Below are positions 1 to 5,574 of a stretch of DNA of 13,148 nucleotides, piece after piece. The position numbers were made by a program, and so were the translations under genes. Position 1 is the first letter of the stretch. Every line of letters begins with the position of its first letter. A model generated the notes under the pieces. It made no database searches. It was not told the origin of the DNA and saw only the letters and a list, made by a program, of their open reading frames with translations. Source of the DNA: Actinomycetota bacterium (lineage in GTDB: Bacteria > Actinomycetota > Actinomycetes > Propionibacteriales > Nocardioidaceae); NCBI GenBank assembly GCA_009702305.1, contig WLIH01000014.1, forward strand, positions 1-13,148, written 5' to 3'.

Positions 1-1
1 C

Positions 2-568
2 CTGGTCAACCGGATGCACGCCGGGGTGCGCTCGCCGGGGCGCTACTCGGCGTACGACACCGACCTGCAGCTCTGGGTGGCGGCGACGCTGGCCCACAAC
101 GGCGAGTGGTTCTACGAGCGCGTCCTCGGACCGCTGGACGCCGCATCGCGCGAGCAGATCTATCGCGACTCCTGGATCTTCGGCACGGCGCTGCAGGTCA
201 CGGCCGACGACTGGCCGCAGACGCGGGCGGCCTTCGACGACTACTGGGCCGACGCCCTGACCCGCCTCGAGCCCGACCCGATCGTGCAGGACTACTGCCG
301 TCGACTCCTCTCGGGCGAGGACTCGCCCCTGGTCGCCCGGCCCGTGCTGGCCCTCCAGAGCCTGATGACGCGCGGCAACCTGGAGCCCCAGGTGCGCGAG
401 GTGCTGGCCCTGCCGTGGACGCCCCGCGAGCAGCGGCTCTACGACCTGTTCTGGCGGGTCTTCCCTCGCGTCTACCGTCTGGTCCCGCGCCCGTTGCGGC
501 AGCTGCACACCACGATCATCCTGCGCGACCTGCGCCGCCGCCTGCGCACCGGCAAGCGCGTGATCTGA
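2..568 (+). CDS. MpaB/DUF2236-family oxygenase, 3' part only
   Basis: The reading frame is open from base 2 and ends at the TGA at 566-568, so the N-terminal part lies outside the window. The visible 188 or so residues match the C-terminal two thirds of the DUF2236 family (mycophenolic acid MpaB / rubber oxygenase Lcp catalytic domain). Seen are an R-M-H-A-G-V-R segment, then the Y-S-A-Y-D-T-D-L-Q-L-W-V-A-A-T-L block typical of the family, and a basic C-terminal tail rich in leucine and arginine. Characterised relatives such as Lcp are haem-containing oxygenases, but most actinobacterial members have no known substrate and I do not assign one. The first ATG in the frame (position 14) is internal to the conserved domain and is not the real start. 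The gene converges on the acyl-CoA ligase gene, and its stop codon lies inside the hairpin at 562-594. Confidence 0.8.
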   Translation: MVNRMHAGVRSPGRYSAYDTDLQLWVAATLAHNGEWFYERVLGPLDAASREQIYRDSWIFGTALQVTADDWPQTRAAFDDYWADALTRLEPDPIVQDYCRRLLSGEDSPLVARPVLALQSLMTRGNLEPQVREVLALPWTPREQRLYDLFWRVFPRVYRLVPRPLRQLHTTIILRDLRRRLRTGKRVI

Positions 569-594
569 GCCGGCCGCGCCGGCCGGCTCAGATC
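562..594. terminator. Bidirectional hairpin between convergent genes
   Basis: A perfect inverted repeat has 15-bp arms GATCTGAGCCGGCCG (562-576) and CGGCCGGCTCAGATC (580-594) around a three-base CGC loop. The left arm contains the stop codon of the oxygenase gene. The right arm ends one base before the stop codon of the acyl-CoA ligase gene on the other strand. There is no T-tract on either side, as is common for GC-rich actinobacterial terminators, so strength cannot be judged. Because it is symmetrical it can serve both converging transcripts. Confidence 0.75.
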
Positions 595-595
595 C

Positions 596-2473
596 TCAGG
601 AGTACAGGCGGTCCAGGACGTCGGCGTACTTCTGGTGCACGACGCGGCGCTTGAGCTTGAGGGTGGGGGTCAGCTCCTCCGACTCGGCCGTCCACTCGAC
701 GGGGAGCAGCTCGAAGGCCTTGACCTGCTCCGGCCGCGACAGCCGTGCGTTGGCCTTGTCGACGGCGTCCTGAGCGATCGCCAGGATCGCCGGGTGCTGG
801 GCGAGCTCGGCGAGGGAGGCGCCCTCGATCCCGAGCTGGGCGGCCACGAGCGGCGCGATCTCCGCGTCGAGGGTCAGCACGGCGACGACGTAGGGCCGCG
901 CCTCCCCGAAGACCAGGGCGTGGCCGACGACGGGGGACTCCTTGAGGTAGTTCTCGATGTTGGAGGGCGCGATGTTCTTGCCCGAGGAGGTGATGATCAT
1001 CTCCTTCTTGCGGTCGACGACCTTGAGGAAGCCGTCGTCGTCGATCTCGCCGATGTCGCCGGTGTGCACCCAGCCGTCGGCGTCGAGCAGCGCTGCCGTC
1101 GCCTCGGGCTGCTGGTGGTAGCCGGGCGTCGCGACCGGGCCGCGGGCCAGGATCTCGCCGTCCTCGGCGAGGCTGATCTCGATGCCCGGCAGGGCGCGCC
1201 CGACCGTGCCGAGGCGGAAGTGGTCCGGCCCGCACGCCGTCACGGCCGCGGTGGTCTCTGTCATCCCGTAGACGTCGTAGATGCGCATCCCGAGCCCGGC
1301 GAAGAAGCGCGCGACCTCCAGCGGCATCGGGGCCGCCGCTGACGCCGCCCACTCGCAGCGGTCGAGTCCGAGCAGCATCCGCAGGATCGAGAGCAGGGTG
1401 GCGTCGGCTTGCTCGTACGCCGCCTGCAGCTCCGCCGACGGGGTGGCGCCGTGCTGCTGCGCCTCGACGTACTGCAGCCCGACGGCCATCACGGCCTCGA
1501 CGCCGGCCCGCTTCTCCGCGTCCGGCTCGGCCGCGAGCTTGGCGGCGATGCCGGTGCGGATCTTCTCCCACACCCGCGGCACGCCGAAGAAGCGCGTCGG
1601 CCGCACCTCGCCGAGCGCGCCGAGCAGGAGAGCGGGGTCGGCGATCAGATGGATGTGGCCGCCGTTGACCTGGGGGGAGTACATGCCCAGCATCCGCTCG
1701 GCGATGTGGGCGAAGGGCAGGTAGGAGATGAAGACGTTCTCACCCTCGAAGCCGGCCATCCGCTGCGACGACTCGACCTCGAAGAGGACGTTGTGGTGGG
1801 TCAGCACCACGCCCTTGGGCGGCCCGGTCGTGCCGGAGGTGTAGAGGATCGTGATCGGGTCGTCGGGCCGCACGGCCGCCACCCGCGCCGCCAGCTCGTC
1901 GGCGAGCTCGGCGCGACGGGCCGCGCCGGTGGCCAGCAGGCTCGCCCAGGACACGTAGCGCTCGCCCGTGGGCAGCGCCGACTCGTCGAGCACGACGACC
2001 GTGCTGACCGCGTCGGAGCCGTCCAGGGCCTGCTGCCAGCGGGCCAGCTGGTCGCCGCCCTCGAGCACCACGACCCGGGGCAGGGCGTGCTGCGCGACGT
2101 AGCTGATCTGCTCCGGGGCCAGCGTCGCGTAGATCGACATCGGCACCGCGCCGGCGTGCAGTGCGCCGAGGTCGGCGACGACGTGCTCGATGCGGTTGCT
2201 CGCCATCATCGCGACCTTGTCGCCGGCCGCGACGCCGTATGCCGCCAGCCCGGCCGCGACGTCGAGGACCTGCTCGTGGAGCTCGGTCCAGGTCAGCGTG
2301 CGCCAGCCGGGGGTGTAGTCCGCGCCGGCCTGCTGGATGCCGACCTTGTCGGAGTACGCCGGGTGGTCGCCGTGGGCGGCGACGGTCCGGGCGAACGCCG
2401 CCGGGAGCGTCTGCCCCGCGATGGCGTCCTCGATCTGCTGGCGGACGGTGAGCACGTCGGTGTGCGCGGTCAT
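596..2473 (-). CDS. fadD: Long-chain fatty acyl-CoA ligase (AMP-forming, FadD type)
   Basis: This 625-residue enzyme would activate a long-chain fatty acid to acyl-CoA through an acyl-adenylate. Visible adenylation-superfamily motifs are the P-loop Y-T-S-G-T-T-G-P-P-K-G-V (211-222), Y-G-M-T-E (402-406), T-G-D (471-473), the V-D-R-K-K hinge (487-491) and the C-terminal L-T-P-T-L-K-L-K-R block with the likely catalytic Lys606. The length fits the roughly 600-residue bacterial FadD15-like and eukaryotic long-chain ligase group. The ATG at 2473 is preceded by GGAG six bases upstream. The frame stays open far upstream through the neighbouring dehydrogenase gene, but that stretch has no ligase-like sequence. 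It follows the acyl-CoA dehydrogenase by 47 bp on the same strand, so the two are probably co-transcribed: activation plus first oxidation of a fatty or other carboxylic acid. The exact acyl substrate is not readable from sequence, and the fadD label is generic. Confidence 0.93.
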   Translation of the reverse strand: MTAHTDVLTVRQQIEDAIAGQTLPAAFARTVAAHGDHPAYSDKVGIQQAGADYTPGWRTLTWTELHEQVLDVAAGLAAYGVAAGDKVAMMASNRIEHVVADLGALHAGAVPMSIYATLAPEQISYVAQHALPRVVVLEGGDQLARWQQALDGSDAVSTVVVLDESALPTGERYVSWASLLATGAARRAELADELAARVAAVRPDDPITILYTSGTTGPPKGVVLTHHNVLFEVESSQRMAGFEGENVFISYLPFAHIAERMLGMYSPQVNGGHIHLIADPALLLGALGEVRPTRFFGVPRVWEKIRTGIAAKLAAEPDAEKRAGVEAVMAVGLQYVEAQQHGATPSAELQAAYEQADATLLSILRMLLGLDRCEWAASAAAPMPLEVARFFAGLGMRIYDVYGMTETTAAVTACGPDHFRLGTVGRALPGIEISLAEDGEILARGPVATPGYHQQPEATAALLDADGWVHTGDIGEIDDDGFLKVVDRKKEMIITSSGKNIAPSNIENYLKESPVVGHALVFGEARPYVVAVLTLDAEIAPLVAAQLGIEGASLAELAQHPAILAIAQDAVDKANARLSRPEQVKAFELLPVEWTAESEELTPTLKLKRRVVHQKYADVLDRLYS

Positions 2474-2520
2474 GCTGGTCTCCTGGCTGGGCGGACGGCC
2501 GTACGGACGGGCTGAAGGGG

Positions 2521-3669
2521 TCAGATGCCCAGACTGCGGCCGATGATCTCCTTCTGGATCTCCGTCGTGCCGCCGTAGATGGTCTGGATCCGGCTGTCGA
2601 CGTAGGCCTTCGCGATGGGGTACTCCATCATGTAGCCGTAGCCGCCGTGGAGCTGGACGCCGTGGTCGACGAGCTTCTTCTGCAGCTCGGTGGTCCACCA
2701 CTTCGCCATCGAGGCGAGCGAGGTGTCGACCTCGCCGGCGTTGAGCTTGAGGATGCAGTCGTTGATGAACGTGCGCGCGATGTAGACCTCGGTGGCCATC
2801 TCGGCGAGCATGAAGCGGTTGTGCTGGAACTTGCCGATCGGCTTGCCGAAGGCCTCGCGCTCCTTGGCGTAGGTCAGGCAGAGCTCGAGCACGTGCTCGC
2901 AGGCCGCGACCGCGATCGCCGCGATCGAGATCCGCTCCTGCGGCAGGTTGACCATCAGGTTGATGAAGCCGGAGCCCTCCTCGCCGAGCAGGTTGGCCTT
3001 GGGCACGATGACGTTGTCGAAGAACAGCTCGGCGGTGTCCTGGGCCTTGAGGCCCATCTTGTCGAGGTTGCGCCCACGCTCGAAGCCCTCCATGCCGCGC
3101 TCGACGACCAGCAGGCTGATGCCCATGTGGCCGGCGTCGGGGTCGGTGCGGGCCACGACGATCACCAGGTCGGCCATGATGCCGTTGCTGATGAACGTCT
3201 TGGAGCCGTTGAGGACGTAGTGGTCGCCCTTGTCGACGGCGCTGGTCTTGATGCCCTGCAGGTCGGAGCCGGCGCCCGGCTCGGTCATCGCGATCGCCGA
3301 GATCAGGTCGCCGGAGACCAGACCGGGCAGCCAGCGCTGCTTCTGCTCGTCGTTCCCGATGGTGCTGATGTAGGGGACGATGATGTCGGTATGGACCGGG
3401 AAGCCGAGTCCGCTGGCGCCGACCTTGGAGATCTCCTCGGCGACGACCGCGTTGTAGCGGAAGTCCTTGGCGCCCATCCCGCCGTACTCCTCGTCGACGT
3501 CGAAGCTGAGGATCCCCTGGGCGCCGGCCTTGCGCCACACCTCGCGGTCGACCTGGCCGTCCTTCTCCCACTGCTCGTGGAAGGGCACGACCTCCTTCTC
3601 CAGGAAGGAGCGGACCATGCCGCGGAAGTCCTCGTGCTCCTGCTCGTAGATGGACGTGGGCTTGGCCAT
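2521..3669 (-). CDS. fadE: Acyl-CoA dehydrogenase, long-chain (LCAD-like) type
   Basis: This 382-residue flavoprotein has the full acyl-CoA dehydrogenase layout and would catalyse FAD-dependent alpha,beta-desaturation of an acyl-CoA. Motifs seen are A-M-T-E-P-G-A-G-S-D (127-136, signature 1) and Q-L-H-G-G-Y-G-Y-M-M-E-Y-P (339-351) followed by I-Y-G-G-T-T-E-I (364-371). The position that carries the catalytic glutamate in short- and medium-chain enzymes (EGT) is Gly here. The helix-G motif L-P-Q-E-R supplies Glu245, as in mammalian long-chain dehydrogenase, so the enzyme is LCAD-like rather than defective. The ATG at 3669 has an AAGGAA ribosome site five bases upstream. It is the first gene of a probable fadE-fadD unit and diverges from the MerR regulator across an 85-bp gap. 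The fadE label is generic, as these genomes carry many paralogues. Confidence 0.93.
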   Translation of the reverse strand: MAKPTSIYEQEHEDFRGMVRSFLEKEVVPFHEQWEKDGQVDREVWRKAGAQGILSFDVDEEYGGMGAKDFRYNAVVAEEISKVGASGLGFPVHTDIIVPYISTIGNDEQKQRWLPGLVSGDLISAIAMTEPGAGSDLQGIKTSAVDKGDHYVLNGSKTFISNGIMADLVIVVARTDPDAGHMGISLLVVERGMEGFERGRNLDKMGLKAQDTAELFFDNVIVPKANLLGEEGSGFINLMVNLPQERISIAAIAVAACEHVLELCLTYAKEREAFGKPIGKFQHNRFMLAEMATEVYIARTFINDCILKLNAGEVDTSLASMAKWWTTELQKKLVDHGVQLHGGYGYMMEYPIAKAYVDSRIQTIYGGTTEIQKEIIGRSLGI

Positions 3670-3754
3670 GGGGATTCCTTCGAGACGGTGGTCAGGTCGT
3701 AAACAGCACTACTGTTACAGCAAGACTGTCACGATACAAGGTAGCGTGACCCGC
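3670..3754. promoter_or_regulatory. Divergent fadE / merR promoter region with repeated half-sites
   Basis: This 85-bp gap is less GC-rich than its surroundings and holds three related half-sites: GTAAACAG (3699-3706, inverted), ACTGTTAC (3711-3718) and ACTGTCAC (3725-3732). The first two form an imperfect palindrome, GTAAACAG-N5-CTGTTAC. The last two form the 14-bp-phased direct repeat that recurs before the LLM oxidoreductase gene; the same bases also read as GTTACA-N7-TGTCAC, an imperfect dyad. Towards merR, TAGCGT (3742-3747) fits an actinobacterial TANNNT -10 placed seven bases before the ATG at 3755, suggesting a leaderless transcript. Towards fadE, TTGCTG followed by TACGAC is a weak -35/-10 candidate. 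The promoter assignments are inference; the repeats are seen directly. Confidence 0.65.
3711..3733 (+). promoter_or_regulatory. Operator-like element, copy 1 (merR/fadE)
   Basis: ACTGTTAC, six bases, ACTGTCACG. It matches copy 2 at 5537-5559 (opposite strand) at 18 of 23 positions, with identical spacing. It lies 21 bases before the MerR start codon and within the divergent fadE promoter region, where a bound regulator could control both directions. Which protein binds is not shown by the sequence; the adjacent MerR protein is the first candidate. Confidence 0.6.
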
Positions 3755-4483
3755 ATGTCCGCAGAAGCCTCCGAGGCCACCGACGCCGCTCTGCTCACGA
3801 TCGACGAGCTCTCGGCCCAGGTCGGCCTCACCGTGCGCACCACGCGCTACTACGCGAGCCTCGGCCTGCTGCCGGCGCCGCTGCGCCGGGGTCGGGTCGC
3901 CTACTACGACCGGGTGCACCTGGCTCGACTCGAGCTCGTCCGGGCGCTGCAGGACCACGGCTTCACCCTGCAGGCCATCGAGCGCTTCCTGGCGACGGTC
4001 CCGCTCGAGGCGAGTGTCGAGGACCTCGCGCTGCAGCGGGCCATGCTCACCTCGTGGTCGCCGCGGCCGGTCGAGAAGCTGACCCGGCGCCAGCTGGAGA
4101 AGAAGGCCGCCCGCAAGCTCTCCGACCGCGACGTCGAGCTGCTCGTCGTGATGGGCAGCCTCGAGCGCGACGGCGAGGCGTACGTCGCCCTCCCGAGCCT
4201 GTCGGTCGGTGTCGAGCTGCTGGCGGTCGACGTCCCGGAGGCAGCGCTCGGCGAGGCCAGCGATGCGATCACCCGGCACATGGAGTCGCTGGCCGCCGAA
4301 CTGACCGACATCCTGCGCTCGCAGGTGCTCGAGCCCTACCGGCGCGAGGCGCACTCGCCCGAGGACGCCGAGCGGCTCGAGCAGACGATGGCGCGGCTGC
4401 GCCAGCTCACCCTCGAGGCGGTGGTGACCGGCTTCCAGCGGGCGGCGAACGCCGTGATCACCCGGTCCCTGGCGCGCAGCTGA
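3755..4483 (+). CDS. MerR-family transcriptional regulator
   Basis: This 242-residue protein has an N-terminal MerR winged helix-turn-helix at about residues 13-82: L-T-I-D-E-L-S-A-Q-V-G, then V-R-T-T-R-Y-Y-A-S-L-G-L-L-P, then the wing with V-A-Y-Y-D. The C-terminal 130 residues look mostly helical and resemble no effector domain I can name. The protein contains no cysteine, which argues against the metal- or redox-sensing MerR types. I choose the ATG at 3755, just before the conserved domain. No ribosome site is visible there, but a -10-like TAGCGT seven bases upstream fits a leaderless mRNA. An open extension back to an ATG at 3650 would run through the operator and into fadE. The divergent position next to an acyl-CoA dehydrogenase/ligase pair suggests it controls those genes, possibly in response to an acyl-CoA. 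That ligand is a guess from context. Confidence 0.88.
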   Translation: MSAEASEATDAALLTIDELSAQVGLTVRTTRYYASLGLLPAPLRRGRVAYYDRVHLARLELVRALQDHGFTLQAIERFLATVPLEASVEDLALQRAMLTSWSPRPVEKLTRRQLEKKAARKLSDRDVELLVVMGSLERDGEAYVALPSLSVGVELLAVDVPEAALGEASDAITRHMESLAAELTDILRSQVLEPYRREAHSPEDAERLEQTMARLRQLTLEAVVTGFQRAANAVITRSLARS

Positions 4484-4504
4484 CGCTCGCGCATCAGGCG
4501 TGGG

Positions 4505-5533
4505 TCAGGAGACCCACTCCTTGATCTGGGCGATCGTCGCGGCGGGGTCCTCGGTGGCCGGGGAGACCGACAGGTTGGTGACGCCGGCCTCGCGGAAGGC
4601 GGCGATCCGCTCCTGGACGTACGACGCGGGGCCGACCAGGTTGCCGGCCTCGAGCCACTCCAGCGGCACCAGCGCCTCGGCCTCCTTCTTCTTGCCCGAG
4701 AGATAGAGGTCCTGGATCTCCTCGGCCTCCTTCTCGTAGCCGTACTGACGGGCGAGCTCGTTGTAGAAGTTCTTGCCGCGCGCACCCATGCCGCCGATGT
4801 AGAGGGCGTACATCGGACGCATGAAGTCGAGCATCCCCTTGACGTCCTCGCCGATCGCGACCATGCCGCCGGCGGAGATCTCCAGCGGGGCGAGGTCGGC
4901 GGAGCGCTTGGCGGCGCCGGCGGCGAGCGCGTCGCCCCACACGCCGTGCGCCTTGTCGGGGTGGAAGAGGAACGGCAGCCAGCCGTCGGCCACCTCGGCG
5001 GTCATCTTGACGTTGTTGTCGCCGAGGGCGGCGACCCACAGCGGCACGACGGGGCGCTCGGGCTTGTTGAGCAGCTTCAGCGGCTTGCCGAGCCCGAGGC
5101 CCTGGTCGGCCGGCAGCGGCACGGTGTGGATCCCGTCCATGACCAGGCGCTCGCCGCGCAGGCCCATCCGGATCAGCTCGATCACCTCGCGGGTGCGACC
5201 CAGCGGCTTGTCGTAGGGGAGGCCGTGGAAGCCCTCGATCACCTGCGGACCGGAGGCGCCGAGTCCGATCACGGCACGACCGCCGGACACGTTGTCGAGG
5301 CCGGCAGCGGTCTGCAGCAGCGCGCCCGGGGTGCGGGAGTAGACGTTGAGGATGCCGGCGCCGATCTCGACCGTCTCGGTCTTGGCCGCGAGGTAGCCCA
5401 TCAGGGTCGGCGCGTCGAAGCCGTAGGGCTCGGCGACCCAGATGGTGTCCAGTCCGGCCTTCTCGAGGCCCGCGACCTGGTCGGCGGTCTCGCGGGGGTT
5501 GCCGGCGTACACGAGGGGCATGGAGAGCTTCAT
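4505..5533 (-). CDS. LLM-class F420-dependent oxidoreductase (Rv3520c type)
   Basis: This 342-residue TIM-barrel protein belongs to the luciferase-like monooxygenase superfamily that uses reduced coenzyme F420. Segments recognisable from the Rv3520c-type subgroup are L-D-N-V-S-G-G-R-A-V-I-G-L-G-A-S-G-P-Q (79-97), a G-L-G-K-P-L-K segment (147-153), E-V-A-D-G-W-L-P (180-187) and A-L-Y-I-G-G-M-G-A-R-G-K-N-F-Y (243-257). In mycobacteria that group is associated with lipid or sterol metabolism, but the substrate here is unknown. I start at the ATG at 5533; an in-frame ATG at 5521 (M5) is the alternative. No ribosome site precedes either, and a GATACT at 5543-5548 (minus strand) could drive a near-leaderless transcript. 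The operator-like element shared with merR/fadE ends three bases before the start. The gene converges on merR, with 21 bp between stop codons. The F420-reducing npdG gene lies two genes away. Confidence 0.9.
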   Translation of the reverse strand: MKLSMPLVYAGNPRETADQVAGLEKAGLDTIWVAEPYGFDAPTLMGYLAAKTETVEIGAGILNVYSRTPGALLQTAAGLDNVSGGRAVIGLGASGPQVIEGFHGLPYDKPLGRTREVIELIRMGLRGERLVMDGIHTVPLPADQGLGLGKPLKLLNKPERPVVPLWVAALGDNNVKMTAEVADGWLPFLFHPDKAHGVWGDALAAGAAKRSADLAPLEISAGGMVAIGEDVKGMLDFMRPMYALYIGGMGARGKNFYNELARQYGYEKEAEEIQDLYLSGKKKEAEALVPLEWLEAGNLVGPASYVQERIAAFREAGVTNLSVSPATEDPAATIAQIKEWVS

Positions 5534-5536
5534 GAC

Positions 5537-5559
5537 CGTGACAGTATCAGTGTCACAGT
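5537..5559 (-). promoter_or_regulatory. Operator-like element, copy 2 (LLM oxidoreductase promoter)
   Basis: Read on the minus strand this is ACTGTGAC, six bases, ACTGTCACG, with the same spacing as copy 1 at 3711-3733. It also contains a perfect dyad GTGACA-N7-TGTCAC (5538-5556). A -10-like GATACT sits in the centre of the dyad and the start codon is three bases downstream. A protein bound here would block initiation, so negative control is the simplest reading. Confidence 0.6.
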
Positions 5560-5574
5560 GCGCGGTGGAGCCCC

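Noticed and set aside
2489..2515. Overlapping short palindromes (ACGGCCGT, CCGTACGG) between fadE and fadD
   Set aside because: Eight-base palindromes are expected often in such GC-rich sequence. There is no extended stem, and the genes look co-transcribed.
596..3571. A 991-codon open frame on the minus strand that would fuse the acyl-CoA ligase to upstream sequence
   Set aside because: The part upstream of 2473 is low-complexity Arg/Gly/Pro-rich and out of frame with a clear acyl-CoA dehydrogenase gene. It is open only because GC-rich DNA has few stops. The ligase has its own ATG and ribosome site.
2647..3702. Long plus-strand open frame opposite the acyl-CoA dehydrogenase
   Set aside because: The Val/Leu/Asp/Gly-rich composition is the typical antisense shadow of a GC-rich gene. 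There is no recognisable domain, and it runs into the divergent promoter.
3650..3754. N-terminal extension of the MerR protein from an ATG at 3650
   Set aside because: It would place the operator and promoter inside the gene and overlap the fadE start. The added residues are not MerR-like, and the domain begins shortly after the ATG at 3755.
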